Below are positions 16,406-24,717 of a stretch of 58,340 bases of DNA, in pieces. Every line of letters begins with the position of its first letter. Position 1 is the first letter of the stretch. Origin of the DNA: Bacteroidia bacterium (GTDB lineage: Bacteria > Bacteroidota > Bacteroidia > B-17B0 > Aurantibacillaceae). Under the pieces are notes generated by a model. That model did not search any database, was not told the origin of the DNA, and saw only the letters and a program-made list of their open reading frames with translations. A program made the position numbers and the translations under genes. The stretch lies in NCBI GenBank assembly GCA_026415195.1, contig JAOAHO010000013.1, forward strand, positions 1-58,340. Reading direction: 5' to 3'.

Positions 16406-17641
16406 GTGAATTTCCTTCGCGTCCTTTCGTTTTCCCACAAACGATTACCTCTTGCGGCCATTGGAAAATTATCTTTTTCAGACGAACGAATATCCGATAT
16501 TCTGGGGGCATCAAAGGAGATTTTACAGTGCGAAGAAGTTTTCTGCCTCTCTACCTGTAACCGGTCGGAATGGATATTATATTCCCCTGTATTAAATCAT
16601 AAACGCATCGAATCACTTTTAAAACAAGTTTTTGGAATTGAAAACGATTTCGAAAAATACCTCTCCGGAATGGAGTTGTTTGAAGGGGAGGAAGCCGTGA
16701 ATCATGTATTCCGCCTTTGTTCCTCATTGGAGTCCATGGTCATCGGGGAACGTGAAATCCTGGCCCAGACAAGAAAAGCCTTCGATAAGGCCTTTGAACT
16801 TGGCTATGCTTCCGATAAGCTCCGCATCTTGATGCGGTTTGCCACCGAATGTGCAAAAGAAGTTTACACCAATACCCGCATTGCGGAAAAACCCGTATCG
16901 ATAGCATCGCTTGCATACAGGGAGCTGGCACAAAGAGGACTAACTTCTGAAAAAACTTTTTTGGTAATTGGGGCCGGTGAAACCAACTGGAAACTGCTGG
17001 ACTATCTCAGGAAAAATAAAAATAATGTTTTTTATATTTTTAACCGCACCTTGCACAAAGCAAAACAGCTTGCTGAGCATGTGGGCGGTGAAGCTTTTGA
17101 ACTTCAGCATCTTTCGGATTTTCAAAAAGACTTTGATGCATTGATGATATGTACCTCTTCACCAACCCCCTTGTTGAATGAAAAAAATGCCTCACGACTT
17201 TTTCAATATTTTAAGGGCAAAAAAGTAATAGTGGATTTATCCGTTCCCAGGGGAATTGAAGAAACCGTATTGGAAAAATACCGGACGGATTCCATTTTTG
17301 TGGATTCGCTGAATGAACAGGCGAAAAAAAACCTTTGTGAACGTGCCAAGGAAATCCGTATTTGCGAAAGCATAATAGAACAATACATTGAACAGCATCA
17401 TCGTGCACAAAGTGAAAGGGTCGTCGAACTTATTTTCGGGGAAATTCCCAAAAAAGTAAGAGAAACCAAAGAAAAAGCCATTCATGAAGTGTTCAGTAAA
17501 GAAATTTCCATGCTGGATGACAAATCAAAAGAAGTGTTAATGCGCGTGCTGGACTACATGGAAAAAAAATACAATACATTTACGATGTGCTCGGCCAAAG
17601 AAATTTTGTTAGGTAAGGATGAGCACATAAGATTTTCATGA
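16406..17641 (+). CDS. hemA: Glutamyl-tRNA reductase
   Basis: This 411-residue enzyme reduces glutamyl-tRNA(Glu) to glutamate-1-semialdehyde, the first committed step of C5-pathway haem synthesis. The catalytic Cys51 sits in LSTCNRSEW. The substrate-domain signature ESMVIGERE(I)LAQ is present, then the NADPH-binding Rossmann segment FLVIGAGETNWKLLDYL, and a C-terminal dimerisation helix region. The start is a GTG giving MNFLRVLSFSHKRLPL, which aligns with the usual MNF...GLSHK N-terminus. The stop overlaps the next gene's start as ATGA, so translation is coupled to hemCD. Confidence 0.95.
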   Translation: MNFLRVLSFSHKRLPLAAIGKLSFSDERISDILGASKEILQCEEVFCLSTCNRSEWILYSPVLNHKRIESLLKQVFGIENDFEKYLSGMELFEGEEAVNHVFRLCSSLESMVIGEREILAQTRKAFDKAFELGYASDKLRILMRFATECAKEVYTNTRIAEKPVSIASLAYRELAQRGLTSEKTFLVIGAGETNWKLLDYLRKNKNNVFYIFNRTLHKAKQLAEHVGGEAFELQHLSDFQKDFDALMICTSSPTPLLNEKNASRLFQYFKGKKVIVDLSVPRGIEETVLEKYRTDSIFVDSLNEQAKKNLCERAKEIRICESIIEQYIEQHHRAQSERVVELIFGEIPKKVRETKEKAIHEVFSKEISMLDDKSKEVLMRVLDYMEKKYNTFTMCSAKEILLGKDEHIRFS

Positions 17642-19224
17642 GAAAAATCGTATTGGGTACCCGCGGCAGCGACCTGGCGTTATGGCAGGCCCGTTTTACG
17701 CAAGAATTATTAGAAAAACACGGACATTTTTCCGAATTAAAAATCATTAGAACATTTGGCGATCAAATTCAAGAACTTAAGCCTACCTTTTTAAAAACCG
17801 GCGAAAAAGGTATTTTCAGCAAGGAGTTGGAGGAAGCACTTTTAAAATGCGAGATAGACATAGCCGTTCATTCCCTGAAAGACCTACCCGTCGATCTTCC
17901 CGAAGGATTGATGCTAGGAGGTGTTTCCTCCAGGGAAGATCCCAGTGAAGCACTTTTAATCAAAAAAAAATATTTTGATCCATCATTACCGCTTTCCTTG
18001 GCCCAAAGCACCCGCATCGGCACCTCATCGCTTCGACGGTTGAATCAAATCAAATTTTTGCGTGAGGATATTGAAATTATCCCCGTTCGGGGAAATGTCC
18101 CTACCCGCCTGAAAAAATTTCTAAAAAATTCCGACATGCACGGGATCATGCTGGCTGCAGCCGGACTAAAACGCCTTGGCATACCGCAGGAATCTGAAGA
18201 ATATATAACTGTTATGATAAATGAGTCCATCATCGTTCCTGCGCCTGGACAAGGGGCAATAGCCTGGGAAATAAGAAGCAACGACGAAGAACTATACAAA
18301 ATCCTTCAGGAAATTCAATGCCCTGTTACGGCAGAGGCTGTAATCAAAGAACGTGAATTGATGCATGGCCTTCAGGCAGGCTGCCATGCTCCATTAGGGA
18401 TATGCTTAAAAAAAACGGATAATGAACAATGGCTTTATGTATCCTATTCCCCACAACCTGAAAAAAGTCCCATCCGTCTTTGCCTCCGGGTAGAAAACAA
18501 GGATTTGGAAGTCCAAAAAGCACTAAAGATCCTGAACTACAACCAATATCAAAAAATTTTTGTATCAAAAAATCCCGAAGAATGGTCATTGCTTTATGCT
18601 TCTCTTGCCTCCCAAGGACATTTTGTACAAATGCAATCATTGTTGGCCTTTGAATGCATTGCCCCTCCACGGCTGCCGGATCACGAAGCGGTTTTCTTCT
18701 GCAGCCCCAGATGTGTAAAATTTTATTTCGATTTATACAAGGAAAAGATAAACCATGAATTGATTCTTGGTTGCATGGGCACCGGTACTGAAAGAAAATT
18801 GAAAAAATTCGGCCACTTTTCTCATTTCACCGGCAATTCAAATAATCCCAAACAAGTGATGGAATCTTTCCGAAAACAATTTCAACACCTCACTGTCCTG
18901 ATTCCGGTAGCTGAAAAACATAGTTCCGATGTTGAAGCAATCTTTAACGATCCGACTAAACATTTCATTGTTCCCATTTACAGAACTATTCCTATTCAGA
19001 CTTCCGGACTTGAAAATTTTGACCTCTACGTTTTGACCAGCAGTTCGAATGTGGAGGCTCTGTTTTCAGGAAACCCTCAAATTAACATAAATGCAAAATA
19101 CATTGCGATTGGCAACAATACAAAAAATAAACTTGTCGAATTTGGAGTGAAAAAAATCCTGGCAGCAAAAGACTTCGCGGAATTGTCGGTATTGGCTTCA
19201 GTATATGAAGCATTAGTGTTGTAA
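17638..19224 (+). CDS. hemC: Fused hydroxymethylbilane synthase / uroporphyrinogen-III synthase
   Basis: This is a 528-residue two-domain protein. Residues 1 to about 300 are HemC: RKIVLGTRGSDLALWQA at the start, the HSLKDLP loop with catalytic Asp82, RIGTSSLRR, and LQAGCHAPLG with Cys249 for the dipyrromethane cofactor. Residues about 305-528 are a second alpha/beta domain with HemD-like layout: KIFVSKNPEEWSLL, VFFCSPRCVKFYFDL, LYVLTSSSNVEALF and a final YIAIGNNTKNKLVEFGVKKI. HemD is very divergent in sequence, so it is assigned from order, size and these motifs. The protein would take porphobilinogen through linear hydroxymethylbilane to cyclic uroporphyrinogen III in one polypeptide. It overlaps hemA by 4 nt and ends 7 nt from a convergent gene. 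Confidence 0.9.
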   Translation: MRKIVLGTRGSDLALWQARFTQELLEKHGHFSELKIIRTFGDQIQELKPTFLKTGEKGIFSKELEEALLKCEIDIAVHSLKDLPVDLPEGLMLGGVSSREDPSEALLIKKKYFDPSLPLSLAQSTRIGTSSLRRLNQIKFLREDIEIIPVRGNVPTRLKKFLKNSDMHGIMLAAAGLKRLGIPQESEEYITVMINESIIVPAPGQGAIAWEIRSNDEELYKILQEIQCPVTAEAVIKERELMHGLQAGCHAPLGICLKKTDNEQWLYVSYSPQPEKSPIRLCLRVENKDLEVQKALKILNYNQYQKIFVSKNPEEWSLLYASLASQGHFVQMQSLLAFECIAPPRLPDHEAVFFCSPRCVKFYFDLYKEKINHELILGCMGTGTERKLKKFGHFSHFTGNSNNPKQVMESFRKQFQHLTVLIPVAEKHSSDVEAIFNDPTKHFIVPIYRTIPIQTSGLENFDLYVLTSSSNVEALFSGNPQININAKYIAIGNNTKNKLVEFGVKKILAAKDFAELSVLASVYEALVL

Positions 19225-19231
19225 CATATTT

Positions 19232-20392
19232 CTATAATCTTTCTTTCAGTTTTTCAGCGGCCATTTCACCCACCACAGAACCAATAGCCACCCCCATTCC
19301 GCCCATTCTTACAGCGATCAAAACCCGTTCAGAATGCCATTCAATGATGGGTTTTTTTTCAGGGCCAACCCCCATAATTCCTGCCCAACGTTGTTCAATA
19401 CGAAATTTTTTTCGGGGTAAAATCACACGCTGCAAGAGCTCTTCCAATTTCAACTGGATTTTTTCGGTCAATTCAAAATCGGTGGTGGTTTCTGTTTTGA
19501 AATCAAGATTACGGCCTCCGCCTAAAAGTACCCTTCCATCCAATTCCCGAAAGTAGTAATACCCTTTGTCCATATGAAATGTTCCTTTCCAATTTAAGCC
19601 CTTGATTTTTTCCGTAATCAGCACCTGAGCCCTGGCGGGCAATACATCTTTCCTCCCCGTTATAGCCGAGGCAAAGCCGTTGGTGGCAATCACCACATTA
19701 GGAACTTTAAAATGATAAAAATCCGTATGAACCTCAACTCCATCATTACACTCTTGTATTTGTTCCACTGTTATCCCGTTCAGAATTTCAATTCCCGCTT
19801 CACGGCATAGTGTCAGTAAGCTTTGCATCATGCGCCCGGTTTGGATTCCGGCTTCATATTTATTCCGAATTAACCCTACAATCTTACCAAAACCATAATC
19901 TTTTAAATGTACGGAATAATCGTCATAAACATCATTTTTACCGATAAACGTCTTTAATTTCTTGTTCAACAAATTAGAAAATTCCAGCATTTCCAAAAAT
20001 TCATATTTGTCATCAAAGCATTCAAAGCCCCCTACAGGTTCAAAGCCGATATTTCCGTCTCCTAATATGCTTCGAAGTTTTTTCAATCCGTTCCAGCGCA
20101 TGGCAATCGTTTGCCAAACCGTATCCTCAGGAATTTTTTTTAAATCGTCGAAGATTTCGGAAGGGCTTCCAAAGCAAGCAAAACCGGCGTTCTTAGTGCT
20201 GGCACCGTGGGGAAGAACCCCACGTTCCAACACCAAAATTTTTGTCTTAGGAAATTTCTTTCTTATGTGATAAGCAGTAAACAAACCAACCAAACCGCTA
20301 CCGATGATAATGATATCCTTGTTATCTAAAAACTCTTTCTTATCCCAGTAACTTACCTTAACATTATTTGATTTTTTAAAAGAATTTTTCAT
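19232..20392 (-). CDS. FAD-dependent oxidoreductase (D-amino-acid-oxidase fold)
   Basis: This is a 386-residue protein counted from the ATG at 20392; an in-frame TTG lies 9 nt upstream. The FAD dinucleotide motif is near the N-terminus (IIIIGSGLVGLFTAYH ... ILVLERG), followed by GASTKNAGFACFGSPSE, a typical DAO-family flavin-contact loop. VVIATNGFAS lies mid-protein, and RWAGIMGVGPEKKPIIEW and MGGMGVAIGS near the C-terminus. The family oxidises amines, amino acids or methylated amines; the substrate is unknown. There is no signal peptide, so it is cytoplasmic. It is a single gene, convergent with hemCD and divergent from the TPR-like gene. Confidence 0.85.
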   Translation of the reverse strand: MKNSFKKSNNVKVSYWDKKEFLDNKDIIIIGSGLVGLFTAYHIRKKFPKTKILVLERGVLPHGASTKNAGFACFGSPSEIFDDLKKIPEDTVWQTIAMRWNGLKKLRSILGDGNIGFEPVGGFECFDDKYEFLEMLEFSNLLNKKLKTFIGKNDVYDDYSVHLKDYGFGKIVGLIRNKYEAGIQTGRMMQSLLTLCREAGIEILNGITVEQIQECNDGVEVHTDFYHFKVPNVVIATNGFASAITGRKDVLPARAQVLITEKIKGLNWKGTFHMDKGYYYFRELDGRVLLGGGRNLDFKTETTTDFELTEKIQLKLEELLQRVILPRKKFRIEQRWAGIMGVGPEKKPIIEWHSERVLIAVRMGGMGVAIGSVVGEMAAEKLKERL

Positions 20393-20457
20393 CAAAAGCA
20401 ATGAACAAAATTAGTTATTTTTATACCTAAAACTGCATTTGAATACTGACAGCAGGA

Positions 20458-22401
20458 ATGAAAATTTTAATTCAAAAAAATATATTTTTGTTTTTTTTGT
20501 TTTTGACCGGTTTACATTTGGCTTTATCACAAGAAAAGTTTGTTCGATTTACAACAAAAATTGAAGTTAACGGAAAAGGTACGGGCGGAGCACAGGTCGT
20601 CATAACCCAAAACGGTAAGCCATTTCAAACCATAACCACCAACGATGACGGGAAAGTTAAAATTGATCTTCCTGCCGGCTATAACTACCAATTTGCGGTA
20701 TCCAAACCTCAACACTGTACCAAACGCTTTGAAATATCCACCATCGGTATACCTCCCGAGGAACGCGAGTTGGGGTTTGATGTGCAAGCCATTACACTTT
20801 TTCAACCCATGCCCGGTATAGACTACTCTGTACTTAATAAACCGCTTTTCAAAGCTGTTTATACCCCAGGTAAAGGAATGGATTATGACGAAGCTTATGC
20901 CAATATGATGTTAAGTGAACTTCAGCGTCTTAAAAGTATGGAGCAACAAGCCATTGCGGCTGCCAAAGAAAAAGAAAACAATTATAAAAACGCCATTGCA
21001 AATGCCGATAAATCGTTTCAGAAAAAGGAATGGCAAACAGCCATTACTTATTACAACGAGGCATTGAAATATAAGCCCGAAGAAAATTACCCCAAAGACC
21101 AAATCAATCAAATCAATAAAATCATTGCAGAAGAAGAAGCAAGGAAGAAGGCGGAAGCGGAAGCCGCTGCTAAAGCCAAAGCTGAACTCGAAGCCAAATA
21201 CAATACCGCCATCAAAAAAGGCGACGATGCCTTTGCTAAAAAAGATTGGACAACCGCTAAAGCCGGTTACAACGAGGCACTGGGCTTAAAACCCAATGAG
21301 CAGTATCCCAAATCACAATTAGCCGCCATTGATAAAGCCATTGCTGATGAAGCAGCGGCGAAAGCTAAAGCAGAAGCCGAGGCTAAGGCCAAAGCTGAAC
21401 TCGAAGCCAAATACAATGCCGCCATCAAAAAAGGCGACGATGCCTTCGCAAAAAAAGATTGGAATTCGGCAAAAGCCGCTTATAACGAAGCCCTGGGGCT
21501 AAAACCCAATGAACAATATCCCAAAAATCAACTGGCCGCCATCGACAAAGCTATTGCCGACGAAGCCGCTGCAAAAGCCAAGGCGGAAGAAGCCAAAAAC
21601 AAAGCAGAACTGGAAAAGAATTTTAATGCAGCCGTAAAGAACGGAGATGCGGCATTTGGAAAGAAAAGCTGGGAAGAAGCAAAAGGATTTTATCAGGAAG
21701 CCCTTGGTTATAAGCCCGATGCCAAATATCCTTCCGACCAAATCAAAAAAATAGAGAAAATATTGGAAGAAGAAGCCAGGAAAAAAGTTGCCAACGAAGA
21801 AGAGGAAAAATATAAAGGAATTATTGCCCAGGCCGACCGTGCATTTAATTCAAAAGACTGGAACAACGCCAAATCCTTTTACCAACAAGCCTTGGGCATG
21901 AGGCCGAATGAACAATACCCGAAGAAAAAATTGGCCGAGATCGATGATATATTGAATAAACAAAACAACAAAGGAAATAATGAAATTAAAATCAGCGGCT
22001 CCAATGAAAATTACACCAAAGCGATACAAATTGCCGATAAATATTATTCTTTCCGAAACTGGAGTTTGGCCAAGCGTTATTACCAGGAGGCCTTAGTGGC
22101 CAAAGCCAACGACGCTTATGCCACACAGCGCCTGCAGGAATGCGAAAAACTTTTGAATTCCGATGCGAACGATTTAAAAAAGAAACGAAAACAGGAATTG
22201 CTGGCCAAATATAAAGAAGGTGTTACGGAAGAAACCATTGATCAAAACAACGGAGTAGTGATAACACAACGTGTGGTGGTTAGAAGCGGAGAAGTTTGGG
22301 TGTACCAGAAAAAACGCTTTACCACCTGGGGTGGTGTAGTTTATTACCGTGACGATGAAAAAATTACGGAGAGCGAATTTGAACTGGAAACCAAGCCCTG
22401 A
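20458..22401 (+). CDS. Exported TPR-like repeat protein
   Basis: This 647-residue protein has a signal peptide (to about LALSQ, residue 25). Residues 26-100 form an Ig-like domain of the carboxypeptidase-regulatory type (NGKGTGGAQVVITQNGKPFQTITTNDDGKVKIDLPAGYNY). From about 174 to 560 there are six TPR-like units with the pattern A-x3-GD-x-AF-x-KKDW-x2-AK-x2-Y-x-EAL-x-LKP-x-x-x-YP, separated by Ala/Glu/Lys-rich coiled-coil linkers. A unique C-terminal domain (about 580-647) follows. It is presumably a periplasmic or surface scaffold; the partner is unknown. Two central repeats are nearly identical in DNA. The TGA overlaps the next gene's ATG by one base. Confidence 0.8.
   Translation: MKILIQKNIFLFFLFLTGLHLALSQEKFVRFTTKIEVNGKGTGGAQVVITQNGKPFQTITTNDDGKVKIDLPAGYNYQFAVSKPQHCTKRFEISTIGIPPEERELGFDVQAITLFQPMPGIDYSVLNKPLFKAVYTPGKGMDYDEAYANMMLSELQRLKSMEQQAIAAAKEKENNYKNAIANADKSFQKKEWQTAITYYNEALKYKPEENYPKDQINQINKIIAEEEARKKAEAEAAAKAKAELEAKYNTAIKKGDDAFAKKDWTTAKAGYNEALGLKPNEQYPKSQLAAIDKAIADEAAAKAKAEAEAKAKAELEAKYNAAIKKGDDAFAKKDWNSAKAAYNEALGLKPNEQYPKNQLAAIDKAIADEAAAKAKAEEAKNKAELEKNFNAAVKNGDAAFGKKSWEEAKGFYQEALGYKPDAKYPSDQIKKIEKILEEEARKKVANEEEEKYKGIIAQADRAFNSKDWNNAKSFYQQALGMRPNEQYPKKKLAEIDDILNKQNNKGNNEIKISGSNENYTKAIQIADKYYSFRNWSLAKRYYQEALVAKANDAYATQRLQECEKLLNSDANDLKKKRKQELLAKYKEGVTEETIDQNNGVVITQRVVVRSGEVWVYQKKRFTTWGGVVYYRDDEKITESEFELETKP
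21175..21590 (+). repeat. Two tandem 213-bp coding repeats
   Basis: Copies start at 21175 and 21388, exactly 213 bp (71 codons) apart. Their first 65 bases differ at only about three positions, much closer than the protein motif requires. They encode a coiled-coil linker plus one TPR-like unit each. The near-identity suggests recent duplication or gene conversion, and copy number may vary between strains. Confidence 0.8.
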
Positions 22402-23378
22402 TGTTGCCTTTTACGGAATGCCGCCTTTGCGGTCAAATCAAGGATTTCAAATTAATTTACAAATACGATGATTGTCAGGTTTATCGATGTACCTGCTGCG
22501 GTTTTACGTTTATACCTGATAACTTCAGAAAAAATATAAATTATGCGTTATACAAGAAGAATGAATTAATATACGAAGAAATCCGAAAAAGCGATCATGA
22601 ATTAAAATTACATCGTCATTATCAGCGTATTGCTTTTTTTGAAGATTTCGCTAAGGGGAAAAAATTATTAGATGTTGGCAGTGGTTGGGGGCATTTTGTT
22701 TGGGCTGCCCTTAATAAAGGTTATGAAGCAAAAGGACTTGAATTAGCAGAGTATCCTGCCAAATTCAGTATGGAAGAGCTGAAGTTGCCGGTGTATAAAA
22801 TTAATTTTTTCGAACTGGATTCTGATGAAAAATTTGATATTATCACCTTTTGGGATGTTTTGGAACACATTGACGACATTCACGGCTTCATCAGAAAATG
22901 CTCCGATTTACAGAATACCGGAGGGATCATAGTGTTACAAGTACCGGCTATCGACAGCCCCGTTGCCCGTAAGCAGGGAAAAAACTGGAAAATGATTGGT
23001 ATTGACCACGTAAACTATTTTTCAAAAGAAACCATGAAAAGGTTATTGGAAAGCCATGGGTATGAAATGATAAAATTCAAATACAACTCTGAATTGAAAT
23101 TATTTTTGATGTACTATGTTTTTCCTTTAATAAAGAAATTCAAATTCAGGAAAAAAAACTTAAGAGAAACCAATCTTGAAATTCCCCACGAAGAGCGTCA
23201 GGCATTTTTTAATAAAATCACCCGGGGATCAAAGTTTAAAAAAAGAATAATGCTGGTTCTTCATGATGTGATTATGTGGGTATTTTCACTGTTTAATTTC
23301 GGAGAGGAAATGATGGTGGTGGCGAGGAAGAAAAATCAGCGTGAAGCCAGGGATGCAATGCTTTCAGGGTCTGGATAA
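22401..23378 (+). CDS. Class I SAM-dependent methyltransferase with N-terminal zinc ribbon
   Basis: This is a 325-residue protein. Residues 7-40 have two Cys pairs (ECRLC and CTCCG) of the zinc-ribbon type found in sugar C-methyltransferase-like and glycan-associated methyltransferases. The SAM-binding motif I is LLDVGSGWGHFVW, with the acidic ribose-binding residue in GLELAE and the post-motif FDIITFWDVLEHIDD. The start overlaps the upstream stop by one base (TGATG), implying coupling to the TPR-like gene. Its 3' end overlaps the convergent hisF2 gene by 43 nt. The substrate is unknown; position next to the glycan locus suggests a sugar or lipid-linked glycan. Confidence 0.82.
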   Translation: MLPFTECRLCGQIKDFKLIYKYDDCQVYRCTCCGFTFIPDNFRKNINYALYKKNELIYEEIRKSDHELKLHRHYQRIAFFEDFAKGKKLLDVGSGWGHFVWAALNKGYEAKGLELAEYPAKFSMEELKLPVYKINFFELDSDEKFDIITFWDVLEHIDDIHGFIRKCSDLQNTGGIIVLQVPAIDSPVARKQGKNWKMIGIDHVNYFSKETMKRLLESHGYEMIKFKYNSELKLFLMYYVFPLIKKFKFRKKNLRETNLEIPHEERQAFFNKITRGSKFKKRIMLVLHDVIMWVFSLFNFGEEMMVVARKKNQREARDAMLSGSG

Positions 23379-24097
23379 TTGATCAGAATTCCCCTGAGTT
23401 GGCCCACAAATACAAACATACTACCTGCGGCACAGGCATGGGCACCTGACAAAAGCGCCTGTTTTAAATGTTTCAGTTTTCCTGCACCGCCGCATGCTAC
23501 GACAGGTATGGAAAGTGAGGCGCTAATTTTTTTAATCATATTAAGATTATACCCGGCCATGCTTCCGTCGTCATCAATGGAATTCAGTATAAGTTCGCCT
23601 GCACCAAGAGTTTCAAATTTTTTTGCCCATTCCTCGGGCGCCCCCTTCACTTTCCGTGTGCCACAATGTATGCGGCACTCATACTTTCCAAGCCAGTTCT
23701 TTTTGTAATCCAAACACACTACTACACTTTGTGATCCAAACCTTTCCGATAATGCTTTGATAAGTTCAGGATTTTGAAATGCAGCAGTGTTAAGCACAAC
23801 TTTTTCTACACCACATTTAAACAGTTGTGCCGCAGTTACAACATCTTTAATACCCCCACCGTAAGCCACAGGCATAAAGGCCTCGCTGACAACGTTTGAA
23901 ATATAATCCACGTCCGGTGGTTTTCCGGAAATGGTGGCTTCAATATCCAGAATGATCAACTCATCCACCTGTTTGTCGTTAAATATTTTTACCGTATTTA
24001 TCGGATCGCCCACATAAACATGATTTTTGAATTTAATCCCTTTGTAAAGCCCTTTATTCTTAAGTAATAAAACTGGTATGACGCGCGGAAGGAGCAT
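23336..24097 (-). CDS. HisF2/WbuZ-type amidotransferase partner (acetamidino sugar modification)
   Basis: This 253-residue HisF-fold barrel starts MLLPRVIPVLLLKNKGLYKGIKF. In histidine-pathway HisF the catalytic Asp11 lies in PCLDVKDGR; here the position is Leu (PVLLLKNKG), as in the HisF2/WbuZ group, while the second Asp (VVCLDYKK) is kept. The protein therefore probably channels ammonia from HisH2 to a sugar amidotransferase rather than making IGP. Phosphate-binding loops (VAYGGGIKD, VVACGGAGK) remain. It lies 1 nt after hisH2. The C-terminal 43 nt overlap the convergent methyltransferase gene. The presumed third partner is the PseA/WbpG protein at 36510-37652. Confidence 0.88.
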   Translation of the reverse strand: MLLPRVIPVLLLKNKGLYKGIKFKNHVYVGDPINTVKIFNDKQVDELIILDIEATISGKPPDVDYISNVVSEAFMPVAYGGGIKDVVTAAQLFKCGVEKVVLNTAAFQNPELIKALSERFGSQSVVVCLDYKKNWLGKYECRIHCGTRKVKGAPEEWAKKFETLGAGELILNSIDDDGSMAGYNLNMIKKISASLSIPVVACGGAGKLKHLKQALLSGAHACAAGSMFVFVGQLRGILINYPDPESIASLASR

Positions 24098-24098
24098 G

Positions 24099-24710
24099 TT
24101 ATAACTGAATAAAGTTTTTTAAAAGATGCAATCCATAAACATGACTTTTTTCAGGATGAAACTGAACTCCGAAAATATTATCTTTTCTGAAAGAAGACAC
24201 AAAGGTTTGAGTAAAATATGCGGTTTTCGCAATGATATCTTCTTCATGATGGCATTTCACATAATATGAATGCACGAAATAAAATCTTGGATTATCAGTG
24301 TAATTCTTAAACAACGTATCATATTTTAAAGGACTTACCCAGTTCCAACCCATATGGGGGATTTTAATTTTCTGATCTTCAAACCTGAATTTGATGACTT
24401 CCGCATCCACCCACCCTAGCCCCGATTTTATTCCTTCTTCACTCTTTTTTGCCATGAGTTGCATTCCAAGGCAAATGCCCAATACGGGTACTTTTTCGTT
24501 TATGATTTTTTTATTCAGCACCTCAATCCATCCTCCCTTTTCCAATTCATTCATACCAAAGTCAAAAGAACCCACACCAGGTAAAATAATTTTTTCAGCA
24601 CCTTTCAATTGCATGGGATCGGAAACAATTTCGGCATTTCCCCCAGCTTTTTTTATCATGTTGAGGATGGAACCGCAGTTGCCGGTATTATAGTTGATGA
24701 TTAAGACCAT
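24099..24710 (-). CDS. HisH2/WbuY-type glutamine amidotransferase
   Basis: This is a 203-residue class I glutamine amidotransferase. The nucleophile Cys80 is in VLGICLGMQ, and the His185/Glu187 pair in FGVQFHPEKS completes the triad. It releases ammonia from glutamine for its partner barrel. No other his genes are nearby and the neighbours are sugar enzymes, so a role in converting an N-acetyl to an acetamidino group is more likely than histidine synthesis. The downstream partner hisF2 follows by 1 nt, and the DegT aminotransferase gene ends 7 nt upstream. Confidence 0.88.
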   Translation of the reverse strand: MVLIINYNTGNCGSILNMIKKAGGNAEIVSDPMQLKGAEKIILPGVGSFDFGMNELEKGGWIEVLNKKIINEKVPVLGICLGMQLMAKKSEEGIKSGLGWVDAEVIKFRFEDQKIKIPHMGWNWVSPLKYDTLFKNYTDNPRFYFVHSYYVKCHHEEDIIAKTAYFTQTFVSSFRKDNIFGVQFHPEKSHVYGLHLLKNFIQL

Positions 24711-24717
24711 ACAAAAA

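Noticed and set aside
23336-24710. HisH and HisF as part of a histidine operon
   Set aside because: No other his genes are adjacent, the barrel lacks Asp11, and all neighbours are sugar enzymes with a WbpG/PseA-type partner present.
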